A DNA stretch of 64,000 nucleotides, from assembly GCF_017352155.2 (NCBI RefSeq), contig NZ_CP071462.1, forward strand, positions 3,596,001 through 3,660,000, in the 5' to 3' direction. Source of the stretch: Haloterrigena alkaliphila. GTDB taxonomy: Archaea; Halobacteriota; Halobacteria; Halobacteriales; Natrialbaceae. Both the position numbers and the translations under genes were made by a program. Of the stretch, positions 53,701-62,708 are shown piece after piece. The notes beneath the pieces were generated by a model. It did no database searches. It was not told the origin of the DNA and saw only the letters and a list, made by a program, of their open reading frames with translations. Positions within the stretch are counted from its first letter, which is position 1; each line of letters opens with the position of its first letter.

Positions 53701-54923
53701 CGCCGCTCACCGCCGTGAGTTCCGCCATCGCTGCCGCGAGTTTCATCCTTGCCGCCACGAGCTTCCTCCTCGCCGCCGAGAATTCCGTCCTCGCTGCCGC
53801 GTCCGCCCCCGCCGTCGCGTTCGCCTCCGCCGTCGTGTTCGCCTCCGCCCCCATCGCCGTGTCCACTCCCGCCGGTCAGTTCGACGAACGCGTCCTCCAG
53901 ATTCGGTTTGACCGTCTCGACCGCCTCGAGTTCGAGGCCGTGGGCTTCCATCGCGTCGGTGAGTCGGTAGAACGTCGCCGAGTCGGCCGCCACCGCGAAC
54001 CGCGTGCGGTCGTCGTCGAGTCGCTCGAGATCGGTCACGTCGAACCGCTCGCGGAGGTCGGCGAGGATCGGTTCGTCGGCTCCGCGGACGGCGATCCGGT
54101 ACCCCTGCGTCTCGAAGCCCGCCAGCAGGTTCTCGACGGTGTCGTCGGCGACGATCCGCCCCTCGTTCATGATGACGACGCGGTCGCAGACGGCTTCGAT
54201 GACGTCCATGTCGTGGCTCGAGACCACCAGCGTCAGTCCGCGCTCGTCGGCGAGTCTGACGAGTTCGCGCCGCAGCGTCAGCGAACTCTCGACGTCGAGG
54301 CCCAGCGTCGGTTCGTCGAGGAAGGCCACGGAGACGTCGCCGGCCAGCACGCTCGCGAGGGACACCTTCTGTTTCATCCCGCGGGAGAGCTCTCGAACGG
54401 GGGTATCGGCCCTGTCGGACAGGTCCAATCGCTCGAGCAGTTCGTCGTGGCGGTCGGCGAGCGCGTCGGGATCCCGTCCGCGGATCGCCGCGAAGTACCG
54501 CAGGTTCTCCCGGACGGTGAGCCGCCAGTAGTCGTTGCGCGCTCCCTCGAGCATGGCGTCGACGTGGTCGTAGGCCGCTCTGGGGTGGTCGTAGACGTCG
54601 ATACCGTGGATCCGGACCGCGCCCTCGTCGGGGAGGATCAGCCCGAGGATGGACTTGATCGTGGTCGTCTTGCCGGCGCCGTTGGGTCCGAGCAGCCCGA
54701 TCACTTCGCCGGATTCGACGGTGAACGAGACGTCCTCGACCGCGGTTACGGCCTCGTCTCCGCTCCCGAACGTCTTCGAGAGCCCCTCGACGGCCAGCGC
54801 GGGGCCGTTCCGCTCGCGCGCGGCGGTCTCGATCGTCGCTTCAGTCTCGAGTGTGGCGTCGCTACCCCCGTCGTCGCCGTCGATCCCGCGAGCGCGCTCG
54901 AGCTCCGTCGACTCACTCTCCAT
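53697..54923 (-). CDS. ABC transporter ATP-binding protein with a Gly-rich tail
   Basis: A 408-residue ATPase. Residues about 42-260 hold the ABC domain: Walker A GLLGPNGAGKTTTIKSILGL, signature ELSRGMKQKVSLA, Walker B VSVAFLDEPTLGLDV. A regulatory domain (to about 350) follows. The last ~55 residues are a Gly/Asp/Glu/His/Arg-rich low-complexity tail, unusual for this family. The ~40-residue acidic N-terminal extension is also variable. It forms an export pair with the permease and overlaps it by 4 bases. Confidence 0.9.
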   Translation of the reverse strand: MESESTELERARGIDGDDGGSDATLETEATIETAARERNGPALAVEGLSKTFGSGDEAVTAVEDVSFTVESGEVIGLLGPNGAGKTTTIKSILGLILPDEGAVRIHGIDVYDHPRAAYDHVDAMLEGARNDYWRLTVRENLRYFAAIRGRDPDALADRHDELLERLDLSDRADTPVRELSRGMKQKVSLASVLAGDVSVAFLDEPTLGLDVESSLTLRRELVRLADERGLTLVVSSHDMDVIEAVCDRVVIMNEGRIVADDTVENLLAGFETQGYRIAVRGADEPILADLRERFDVTDLERLDDDRTRFAVAADSATFYRLTDAMEAHGLELEAVETVKPNLEDAFVELTGGSGHGDGGGGEHDGGGERDGGGGRGSEDGILGGEEEARGGKDETRGSDGGTHGGERR

Positions 54924-55225
54924 TGTGTCGTTGACACGTTCCGAGGCTTCGGCGAAGGAAGACGCTTTTGGTCCGCTTGCGATCGGTTGGGGTATCGCGG
55001 ACTCGAGACGGTCGTTCCAGTCGCCGAGACCGCCGTGACCGGGATGTTTACATTCCGCTCGGACGGCGACACCCGCCAGTCCCGGCGGGCTCCGGACCGC
55101 CGATCGACGGCCGCCGGATCCGTCCCCAAATCATCCCGAGATGCCGATATTTCACGGGTAGCACACCCGTTCCCCGATCATAAGAGTCACAACCCCTGGG
55201 CTAATCCCCCCGATAACGCCCTTCT
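54924..55225. other. Divergent intergenic region, no gene seen
   Basis: About 300 bases between the divergent ABC ATPase and TauE/SafE genes. Open frames here have no family features. A taagagtcac stretch near 55180-55190 may be a promoter element for the permease gene; nothing else stands out. Confidence 0.4.
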
Positions 55226-56005
55226 ATGTTCGGACTTCCTTTCGACGTCTCCCTCGTGTTGCTGCTCGTCTCGATCGCCTTCTTCTCGGGCATCGGCATC
55301 ACGGCGATCGGTCCCGGCGGGATCTTCGTGACGATCGCGCTCTACTCGCTGACGCCGCTGGCCTCGAGCCAGATCGCCGGCACCGCCCACGCGACGTTCG
55401 TCGTCACCGGTCTCGTCGGGAGCGCCGCCTACCTCCACTCCGGCGAGATGAAGACCGGCCAGAGCCGCTCGATCGCGGTCGTCCTCAGTGTTTCAAGCGT
55501 CCTCGGCGCCCTCGTCGGCTCCTACGTCAACGGCTTCGTCCCGCGGTCGGTGTTCGGCATCCTGCTCGGCGGCGTCTCGATGACCGTCGGCGGCATCATC
55601 CTCTACCGCGAACGGCGCGGGTTCAGCCCGCTGTACGATCTCGACCCCCTCGAGCGGGAGGGGCAGGTCGCGCTGGCCGGACTCGGCTTCGTTCTAGGGG
55701 TCTGCAGCGGCCTGCTGGGGATCGGCGGCCCGGTGCTCGCGGTTCCCGCGCTGGTGCTGGTCGGCGTCCCGATGCTGCTGGCCGTCGCCGTCGCGCAGGT
55801 CCAGTCGATCTTCATCGCGGGCTTCGCGGCCGCGGGCTACGCCCTCCAGGGCCAGGTGGTCCTCCCGCTGGCCGTCGTCATCGGGACGCCGCTCCTGCTG
55901 GGCGTCGTCACGGGATGGAAGGTCGCCCACGCGATCGACCCCGAGAAGCTGAAGGTCGCGCTGGGGGTCGTCCTCTTCGCCGTCGGTCCGTACCTCGCCC
56001 TCTGA
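55226..56005 (+). CDS. TauE/SafE-family membrane permease
   Basis: A 259-residue membrane protein with about seven or eight hydrophobic segments. It has the family repeat (FFSGIGITAIGPGGIFVTIA, then FVLGVCSGLLGIGGPVLAVP), with the Gly-rich GxGGG-like motif in each half. The family exports sulfite or organosulfonate and other anions. Substrate here is unknown. It precedes the universal stress protein by about 90 bases in the same direction. Confidence 0.85.
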   Translation: MFGLPFDVSLVLLLVSIAFFSGIGITAIGPGGIFVTIALYSLTPLASSQIAGTAHATFVVTGLVGSAAYLHSGEMKTGQSRSIAVVLSVSSVLGALVGSYVNGFVPRSVFGILLGGVSMTVGGIILYRERRGFSPLYDLDPLEREGQVALAGLGFVLGVCSGLLGIGGPVLAVPALVLVGVPMLLAVAVAQVQSIFIAGFAAAGYALQGQVVLPLAVVIGTPLLLGVVTGWKVAHAIDPEKLKVALGVVLFAVGPYLAL

Positions 56006-56096
56006 GGGATGATTCGCGAACCGTCCGCCGGCGGTCCGGACCGACACCGTTCGCCGACTGGAGGACTAAAGGAACTGGGGGGCGATATCGATCCCA

Positions 56097-56528
56097 ATGC
56101 CATCCCGAGTGCTGGTCCCTTTCGACGACTCCGAGCGCGCCCGCGAGGCCCTCGAGTACGCCGTCGACCTGTTTCCGGACGGCGAGTTCGTCGCGTTGAC
56201 GGTCGTCGACACCTCGTCGGTGCCCGCGATTCCCAACACCGCGACGGACGACGACGAAGTCTCGGAGGCGGTCGAGAACGTCTTCGGCGACGTCGAGGAA
56301 CGCCTCGCAGTCCCCGAACGACTCGCCGCCGAGCGAGACGTGCGGATCGAGACCCGCACGCGACTCGGCGCCCCGGCCCAGGAAATCGTCGAATTCGTCG
56401 AGACCGAAGACGTCGACCACGTCGTGATGGGGAGCCGCGGCCGGTCGGGCGTCAAACGCCTCCTGCTGGGGAGCGTCGCCGAAGTCGTCGTGAGACACTC
56501 GCCGGTCCCGGTGACCGTGGTCCGCTGA
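56097..56528 (+). CDS. Universal stress protein (UspA family)
   Basis: A 143-residue single-domain UspA protein. The first strand and helix read SRVLVPFDDSERAREALEYA, and the ATP-binding motif near the end is HVVMGSRGRSGVKRLLLGSV followed by AEVVVRHSPVPVTVV. It probably binds ATP and acts in stress response. It starts at ATG 56097 after a TATA-like stretch near 56068. Length is normal. Confidence 0.92.
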   Translation: MPSRVLVPFDDSERAREALEYAVDLFPDGEFVALTVVDTSSVPAIPNTATDDDEVSEAVENVFGDVEERLAVPERLAAERDVRIETRTRLGAPAQEIVEFVETEDVDHVVMGSRGRSGVKRLLLGSVAEVVVRHSPVPVTVVR

Positions 56529-56720
56529 CCCGCACATCGCTGCAGTGCCAGTCGTCGACGGACGGTTCGAGCCGGCACCATCGTCGGCGGCTCGAGGCCT
56601 GGATCGATCGGTTCGACTCCTCGATCGCGGGGCCGAACGTCCCGTATTCCTTTCACGGCCGATGAAGGTAGGGAATGACGGCACAATTCACTTACTTCCG
56701 GTGCTGGAAACCCCAATCCG

Positions 56721-57974
56721 ATGCTTCCATTCGTCGCTCTCGCGGTCGTGATCGTCGGACTCGCGATCGCACTCGAGGTCGTGTCGTACAAGTCGCTCGA
56801 GCGTATCCCGGCGGTGGCCACCGAGGAGTTCCCCGAGATCGACCGGGAACTGCTGGGCAAGTTCAGCAGTTTCGACCCCGAACTAGGCTGGGTCCCCCAG
56901 CCGAATCAGGAGAAACAGAAGGACACCGGCGACCACCTCCCCGGTGAGGAGGTCCGGACGACGGTCACGTACTCGACCGACGAGTACGGCAGTCGCGTCT
57001 GTCCCGCGAAGAGTCGAGACGAAACGGGAGCGGACGACGTTACCGTCTCCACCTACGGCGACTCCTACTGTTTCTGTCGAGAGGTCGACGACGACGGGAC
57101 CTTCCAGCACTACATGGCCGAGGAACTGGACACCCACGTCGCCAACTACGGCGGCGGTAACTACGGCCTCGATCAGGCCCTGCTGCGAATGAAGCGCCAG
57201 TACCCCGAGGAGCCGACAGACTACGTCTTCGTGGTCGTCACCGCCTCCTCGATCGCCCGCATCCTCTCGGTGTGGAAACACTACCAGGAGTTCGGGAACA
57301 TCCTCGCGGTCAAACCGCGGTACACCCTCGAGGACGGGGACCTGAAACTGATCGACAGCCCCGTCGACGAGAAGGAGGAACTGCTCGACCTCGAGTCGAA
57401 GGCCGACTTCCTCCGGACGAACGACTTCCACTACGACCACTGGTTCAAGCCCCACTACGCGTCGGTCCCGTACACGGCCGACTTCCTCGACAGTTCGGAG
57501 TATCTCCGGTACGCCGCGATCACCGGCTGCAAGGAACTCGAGCGCCGGACCGGTCGATCGATCCCGGGCGTCGACTTCGACGCGGCCCAGACCGAGTCGG
57601 CCCTGCGGATGGAACAGCCCCGCGTGCGCTACCACGAGCGGCTGTTCGAGACCCACGAACCGCTGTTCGACGCGCTGATCGGGGAGTTCGTCGACTACGC
57701 GGACGAGCAGGACTTCAAACCGGTCTTCGTGATGGTCCAGCAGCTCCGCTACGCGAAGTACGAGTCCGAACACGGCCCGATCTACGGCGACCTCGTGGAT
57801 CGGCTGGGCGAGAAGTACGACGCCCTCGAGACCGTCGACATGGCCCGTCACCTCGACCCCGACGACGACATCGAGTCGCTGTACGTCGAGCGCGGCGAAG
57901 GCGGTCACTACAGCCCCGAGACGAATCGAGAGATCGCCGAAGTGCTGGCCGAAATCGTCGAAGAAGATCAGTAA
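56721..57974 (+). CDS. Membrane-anchored SGNH/GDSL-like protein
   Basis: A 417-residue protein. A single N-terminal membrane helix (LPFVALAVVIVGLAIALEVV) anchors a large domain. The features of SGNH hydrolases are there: STYGDSYCFCREVDD (block I, GDS near residue 115), NYGGGNYGLDQALLRMKR (block II-like) and GEGGHYSPETNREIAEVLAE near the end (block V His). The active-site Ser and His would be those in GDS and GGHYSP. Known relatives modify or hydrolyse cell-surface sugars or lipids. Substrate unknown. Confidence 0.7.
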   Translation: MLPFVALAVVIVGLAIALEVVSYKSLERIPAVATEEFPEIDRELLGKFSSFDPELGWVPQPNQEKQKDTGDHLPGEEVRTTVTYSTDEYGSRVCPAKSRDETGADDVTVSTYGDSYCFCREVDDDGTFQHYMAEELDTHVANYGGGNYGLDQALLRMKRQYPEEPTDYVFVVVTASSIARILSVWKHYQEFGNILAVKPRYTLEDGDLKLIDSPVDEKEELLDLESKADFLRTNDFHYDHWFKPHYASVPYTADFLDSSEYLRYAAITGCKELERRTGRSIPGVDFDAAQTESALRMEQPRVRYHERLFETHEPLFDALIGEFVDYADEQDFKPVFVMVQQLRYAKYESEHGPIYGDLVDRLGEKYDALETVDMARHLDPDDDIESLYVERGEGGHYSPETNREIAEVLAEIVEEDQ

Positions 57975-58087
57975 CGTCCGAGTACGCTGTCAGCGTAGCG
58001 CTCCACTCTCGTTCAGGTACTTTCCGGAACTGATCTCAGAAGCCCTCATATTCTTCCACTGTAGAAAATACGAGCAAATCGGTCGTG

Positions 58088-58492
58088 TCAGGGGGCGACC
58101 GTCGCACCGTCATCGGAGCCGTGTGCGAGCGGCGTTACGACGAGGTCGTCGTACGGGAACACCGGCTGCTTCGCCTGACCGACCGTCTCGAAGCGGATAA
58201 CGCCGAGTGCTTCGAGCGTCGTCAGTTCTTCGTGGACGTTTTTCTTGTCTCGGCCGACCAGACGAGCCGTTTCACGAATGCTATCCGGGTTTTCGTCCCT
58301 GATAACTCGCAAAAGGGTGTATGTTCGCTCGTTAAATACCTCGGTCAGGTGTGATTCGTCCGGAAACCGGACGGTCGCTGCCTGATCGATGGATTCTCCG
58401 CCCTCGAGTCGTCGAATGGCTCGTAATCCCTCTTCGTACGGTTCGGTTTCGTCATCGACCGTGATCAGAAGGACGTCGGTATTGTTAGTCAT
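58088..58492 (-). CDS. wHTH antitoxin-like DNA-binding protein (HVO_A0114-type)
   Basis: A 134-residue protein matching the HVO_A0114 family of putative DNA-binding proteins. It has a C-terminal-half winged helix (NERTYTLLRVIRDENPDSIR, then ETARLVGRDKKNVHEELTTL and LGVIRFETVG). Its start overlaps the upstream TumE-type gene by 8 bases, which is the normal order for this toxin-antitoxin family (toxin first). It is likely to bind the shared promoter, near the inverted repeat at 58848-58867, and to neutralise the toxin. Confidence 0.75.
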   Translation of the reverse strand: MTNNTDVLLITVDDETEPYEEGLRAIRRLEGGESIDQAATVRFPDESHLTEVFNERTYTLLRVIRDENPDSIRETARLVGRDKKNVHEELTTLEALGVIRFETVGQAKQPVFPYDDLVVTPLAHGSDDGATVAP

Positions 58493-58838
58493 GTGTATCG
58501 GTCTCCTTGGATGGATCGAATCGCGGTTTTGGTATCTCGTCCCAGAACCTCTCGTAGAGTTCTTCTATGTCCGTGAACTCGACAGGTTTCGGCTCTGGAT
58601 CGGGCGCGGCGTGGAGTTCGTGGCCTTTCGTGTCCTCGTGGGAATTATCGTACCGACGGATCGTCCCATCGTCGAGCGTTTCGGCACTAGGAGTAAGCGC
58701 TCCGTAGTGGAACGTATATCGCCATCCCGAGGGATACGCCTCGTCCTCGGTACGGCGGATCGACACGCGGACTACAGTCCCGTCCTCGTACACCGTCGCA
58801 TCGTCGAACCCATCGAGGTCGTTGGCTGTCGGTTCCAT
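58485..58838 (-). CDS. TumE-family (DUF6516) toxin-like protein
   Basis: A 117-residue protein resembling the TumE/DUF6516 toxin family. It has a positive/hydrophobic middle with SIRRTEDEAYPSGWRYTFHY, then GALTPSAETLDDGTIRRYDN and the typical HEDTKGHELHAAPDP and a final helix IEELYERFWDEIPKPRFDP. It lies in the place of the toxin of a two-gene unit with the HVO_A0114-type gene. Target and activity are not known from the sequence. ATG 58838 lies about 30-35 bases after a TATA-like stretch. Confidence 0.7.
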   Translation of the reverse strand: MEPTANDLDGFDDATVYEDGTVVRVSIRRTEDEAYPSGWRYTFHYGALTPSAETLDDGTIRRYDNSHEDTKGHELHAAPDPEPKPVEFTDIEELYERFWDEIPKPRFDPSKETDTHD

Positions 58839-58847
58839 CCACTACAC

Positions 58848-58875
58848 CGTTGGTTGGACAGCCAACGATAAATAC
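58848..58875 (-). promoter_or_regulatory. Toxin-antitoxin operator and promoter
   Basis: An inverted repeat with 6-bp arms (cgttgg 58848-58853 and ccaacg 58862-58867, 8 bases apart; the inner gttgg-acag-ccaac is also symmetric) overlaps the end of a TATA-like gtatttatc on the minus strand (58867-58875). The start codon is 10 bases further on. Its place between the TATA box and the expected transcription start fits a repressor site of an autoregulated toxin-antitoxin unit. Confidence 0.55.
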
Positions 58876-58935
58876 GTGATGGAGGTGTCGCTGTCAGGAC
58901 AATCGACTCGAGTCGGGCCGCCCGAAATACACCCG

Positions 58936-61395
58936 TTACGAGTCGGCCGCAGGGAGCGTAAAGGAGAACGTCGTCCCCTCGCCGGGTTCGGAGTTGACCC
59001 AGATCGTCCCCTCGTGGCGCTCGACGATGCGCTGACAGAGTGCCAGCCCGATCCCGGTCCCCGAGTACTCCTCGCGGCTGTGGAGCCGTTCGAACACCTG
59101 AAAGATGCGATCCTGGTCCTCGGGGTCGATGCCGATCCCCTCGTCTCGAACCGAGATTACCCACTTCGAGCGCGCGCGTTCGGCCGAGACGTGGATCCGC
59201 GGCGGTTCGTCGCCGCTGTACTCGATCCCGTTGGAGACGAGGTTCTGGAGCACCTGCTGCAGCTGGCTCTCGTCGCCGCGAACGCGGGGCAGCGAGTCGG
59301 ACAGAATCTCGGCGTCGTGCTCCTCGATTTTCACCTGCAGATCGTCGAGAACGGCCTCGAGGACGGTATTGAGGTCGACCGGTTCGAGCGGTTCGCCCTG
59401 CGTGTCGACCCGGGAGTAGGCCAGCAGGCCGTCGATCATGTCGCGCATCCGATCGGCGCCGTCGACGGCGAACTCGATGAACTCCTCCCCGTTGGAATCC
59501 AGTTGGTCGGTGTAGCGGTCCTCGAGCAGCCGGAGGTAGCTCGAGACCATCCGCAGCGGTTCCTGCAGGTCGTGACTGGCGGCGTAGGCGAACTGCTCGA
59601 GGCGCTCGTTCGATTTCTCGAGTTTCCGCTGGTACTCCTTGCGTTCGGTGATTTCGTGGAAGTAGATCGAGAGCCCCGACTCGGAGGGGTAGACGTTGTA
59701 CTCGAGCCAGGCGTCGAACTCGTCCGCGTACACCTCGAAGTTGACCGGCTCCTGGGTCTCCATGGCCTCCTGGAACCGCTCCCGGCAGCTCTCCTCGGTC
59801 TCGTCGGGGAGCGTCTCCCAGATCTTCCGGCCGAGCAACTCCTCCCTGGACTCCTGCATGATCTCGGCGGCGTACTCGTTGAGGTGAGTCAACCGCCACT
59901 CGTCGTCGATGGCGTAGAACGCGTCCGAGATGCGGCCGAGGATCTCGCTCAGTTCCGTCTCGAGTTCGGTCTTCCGGTCCTCGAGTTGTTGTTCGCGATC
60001 TTTCAGTTCGGTGATGTCCTCGGCGGCCGTCACGACGCGGTCGATCTCGCCTTCGGGCCCGACGATCGGCGTCGCGTTCATGCGGAACTGCAACTGCTCG
60101 CCGTCCGGGGAGTCGACGACGAGTTCCTCGTCGAACACCGGTTCGCCGGTTTCCAGCACGCGCGCCGCGGGGGTCTCGTCCGGATCGAGCGGGTCTCCGT
60201 TCGAATTGCGAACCTCCCAGTCGTCGCCGTCTGATTCGCCGATGAACTCCTGGTCGGAGAGCCCGAGCGCCTCCTGTGCCCGTCGGTTGGTCAGCACCGT
60301 TTCGCCCTCCGCGTTCTGGACGGCGATCGCGATCGGGGCGGTTCGCAACAGCTTCTCGGTCTGGTTGTACTCCCGGCGGAGTAGCCGTTCGCGCTCCTTC
60401 TGGGGGGTGATGTCGTCGATCGCGACGACGACGCGATCGTCGTCGTGGTGATCGTCCTCGAGCGGTGCGGCGTTGAGCGAGAGCCAGCGACGGCCGATTT
60501 CCGGGATGTCGACCTGATACTGCTGGTTGTACACCGGCTCGTCGGACCGGAACGCTCGGGCCCACGGCCACTCGTCGGTCGGAATCAGCTCCCCCTCGGT
60601 GTCGTAGAGGTCCCACGAGTCGACACTGTACGCCGCGAGTGCGTCGGCCTCGATATCGAACCGGTCGAGCATGCGCCGGTTCGCGCGGACGAGTTCGCCG
60701 TCCTCCGTGACGACGCCGATCGTGATCGGGACGGTCTCGAGGATCCGTTCGGTGAGGTCCCGTTCCCGCTGGAGTTGCAGTTCGTACTCGCGGCGCTCGG
60801 TCATGTCCCGGGTGACCTTCGTGAAGCCCTGCAGTCGACCCTCGTCGTCCCGAATGGCGGTGATGACCACGTTCGCCCAGAACTCCGTGCCGTCCGAGCG
60901 GAGGCGCCACCCTTCGTCCTCGACGCGTCCCTCGCTCGCGGCGGTCTCGAGGTTCGTCTGCGGTACGTCGTTGTCGATATCGTCGTCGGAGTAGAAAGTA
61001 GAGAAGTGTTGGCCGACGATCTCGTGCTCTTCGTAACCCTTGATCCGTTCGGCGCCCTCGTTCCAGCTCGCGACGACGCCGTCGGGATCGAGCATGAAGA
61101 TCGCGTAGTCCTGCACGGCGCTCACGAAGGCGGCGAACTCCTCCTGTCCCGTCCGCGGGGTCGTTCCCGCTTCCTCCTGGTCACGCCACCAGATCCGGGT
61201 CGACTCGTCGATCCGCTTCGTCCGGAGTTCGCCTCGGTCCGCGAGTTCCTCGAGGCGTCCTTCGACGGCGGGGGGAGACCGCTCCAATCGATCCGCGACT
61301 TCGGCGGTAGTGAGCGGGGCCGACGACCGCCCCGACTCCGAGAAGATACGCCGGACGTCCTCCCCGGTAACGCCCGTCGAGTCTGAAGATCCCAT
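58936..61395 (-). CDS. wHTH / multi-PAS sensor histidine kinase
   Basis: An 819-residue soluble kinase. Residues about 5-70 form a winged-helix-like segment (LTTAEVADRLERSPPAVEGR then ELADRGELRTKRID). Four PAS/PAC units follow (about 80-575), with motifs like FAAFVSAVQDYAIFMLDPDG and ITERKEYQRKLEKSNERLEQ. The HisKA His is near residue 608 (AASHDLQEPLRM). The HATPase has VLQNLVSNGIEYSGDEPPRI, DEGIGIDPEDQ and SGTGIGLAL. No response regulator lies beside it. The wHTH at the front suggests coupling to DNA or a partner protein; that is inference. Start is ATG 61395. Confidence 0.93.
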   Translation of the reverse strand: MGSSDSTGVTGEDVRRIFSESGRSSAPLTTAEVADRLERSPPAVEGRLEELADRGELRTKRIDESTRIWWRDQEEAGTTPRTGQEEFAAFVSAVQDYAIFMLDPDGVVASWNEGAERIKGYEEHEIVGQHFSTFYSDDDIDNDVPQTNLETAASEGRVEDEGWRLRSDGTEFWANVVITAIRDDEGRLQGFTKVTRDMTERREYELQLQRERDLTERILETVPITIGVVTEDGELVRANRRMLDRFDIEADALAAYSVDSWDLYDTEGELIPTDEWPWARAFRSDEPVYNQQYQVDIPEIGRRWLSLNAAPLEDDHHDDDRVVVAIDDITPQKERERLLRREYNQTEKLLRTAPIAIAVQNAEGETVLTNRRAQEALGLSDQEFIGESDGDDWEVRNSNGDPLDPDETPAARVLETGEPVFDEELVVDSPDGEQLQFRMNATPIVGPEGEIDRVVTAAEDITELKDREQQLEDRKTELETELSEILGRISDAFYAIDDEWRLTHLNEYAAEIMQESREELLGRKIWETLPDETEESCRERFQEAMETQEPVNFEVYADEFDAWLEYNVYPSESGLSIYFHEITERKEYQRKLEKSNERLEQFAYAASHDLQEPLRMVSSYLRLLEDRYTDQLDSNGEEFIEFAVDGADRMRDMIDGLLAYSRVDTQGEPLEPVDLNTVLEAVLDDLQVKIEEHDAEILSDSLPRVRGDESQLQQVLQNLVSNGIEYSGDEPPRIHVSAERARSKWVISVRDEGIGIDPEDQDRIFQVFERLHSREEYSGTGIGLALCQRIVERHEGTIWVNSEPGEGTTFSFTLPAADS

Positions 61396-61700
61396 ATGTC
61401 CTCATCCGGACACGAATTTATAAGCGTTTGGCGTTGGACCCGGAAAATGACGGATCGGCCGAATTTTGGGGACGGACGGGGTAGCACGTGGGCGTCGACG
61501 GTGTGGCACGATCGATGACGGCACGGGTCGTGATGGGAGTCATCGGCCGCACCGATTCGGACCCGGTCCGGACAACCGTCGGATCGACGGTCGATGGGCA
61601 GCGGATCGTCCGATCGATACCGACCGGTCCCCTCCCGCTGAAAAACCCGCCGCAGTGACCGGGGCATCGTTGACGGTGCTCCTGCTGATAGAAGGGGACG
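61396..61700. other. Divergent intergenic region with kinase promoter
   Basis: About 305 bases between the sensor kinase and the channel-like gene. The kinase TATA box cttataaa (minus strand, 61418-61425) is about 27 bases before ATG 61395, so it is likely leaderless. No clear TATA box was seen for the channel-like gene. Open frames here are not convincing. Confidence 0.45.
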
Positions 61701-62708
61701 ATGCAACTGGTGTACCTCGTCGTTGGCATCGTCATGCTCGTCGCCGTATTCGTCGATATCCTCTGGACGACCCTCTGGGTCGATGGCGGCTCCGGCCCGC
61801 TCTCCGGTCGCCTGACGACGTGGGTCTGGCGCGGCCTCCGAACCGCGACGGGGGACGACGACAGGGCGCTCAGTCTCGCCGGCCCCCTCATCCTCACCCT
61901 GACGCTCGTCATGTGGATCGGCTTCATCTGGGTCGGTTGGACGTTCGTTTTCGCCAGCGCCCCCCTCGCAGTCGTCAACACTCGCACCGGCGGCACCGCG
62001 GACTGGGCGGGCCGGATCTACTACGTCGCGTACACGATGTTCACCGACGGCAACGGCGATTACTCCCCCACCTACGGCGGCGATGTCTGGGAGATCGCCA
62101 GCGCGTTCACGACCGCATCCGGAATGGCCTTCGTCACGCTCGGCGTCTCCTACATCCTCTCCGTCCTCGGGGCCGTCGCCGACAAGCGCTCGTTCGCCAG
62201 CACCGTCACGGGACTCGGCAACCGGAGCGAGGCGTTCGTCCGCGCCGGCTGGAACGGCGAGAACTTCGACGGCCTCGAACTGACCCTCGAGACGCTCGGT
62301 TCCGATCTGAGCACGCTCGCCGAGCAACACAAGTCCTACCCGATCCTGCACTACTACCACAGCGAGCAGAGCGAGCAGGCGTCGGCCGTGGCCGTGTCCA
62401 TCCTCGACGAGTCGCTCACCCTCTTCCGGTACGCCGTCGACGACGAGCACAGCCCCGACCCCGCCGTCGTCGAAACCGCGCGCTCGAGCGCCCGGAGCTA
62501 CATCGACGCCCTCGACGAGGCGTTCATCGATCCCAGTCCGGCGGTCCCGCGCTCGCCGGATCTCGATCGCCTTCGCGAGGACGACATTCCGACCGTCTCG
62601 GACCAGGAGTTCGCCGAGGGCCTCGCGGAGCTGACCGACCGCCGGCGTCACCTGCTCGGCCTGGTCGAAGCCGACGCGTGGGAGTGGCCGCCGGTCGAAG
62701 ATCAGTGA
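61701..62708 (+). CDS. Potassium-channel-like protein with an unusual filter
   Basis: A 335-residue protein. The N-terminal ~165 residues have three or four hydrophobic segments of the ion-channel (Ion_trans_2) pattern: first helix LVYLVVGIVMLVAVFVDILW, a further pair, then the pore region YYVAYTMFTDGNGDYSP (residues 108-122) before the last helix. The filter-like TDGNGD stands where TVGYGD is usual. The rest (~170 residues) is a cytoplasmic helical domain. The channel family is likely; ion selectivity is not clear. Confidence 0.68.
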   Translation: MQLVYLVVGIVMLVAVFVDILWTTLWVDGGSGPLSGRLTTWVWRGLRTATGDDDRALSLAGPLILTLTLVMWIGFIWVGWTFVFASAPLAVVNTRTGGTADWAGRIYYVAYTMFTDGNGDYSPTYGGDVWEIASAFTTASGMAFVTLGVSYILSVLGAVADKRSFASTVTGLGNRSEAFVRAGWNGENFDGLELTLETLGSDLSTLAEQHKSYPILHYYHSEQSEQASAVAVSILDESLTLFRYAVDDEHSPDPAVVETARSSARSYIDALDEAFIDPSPAVPRSPDLDRLREDDIPTVSDQEFAEGLAELTDRRRHLLGLVEADAWEWPPVEDQ

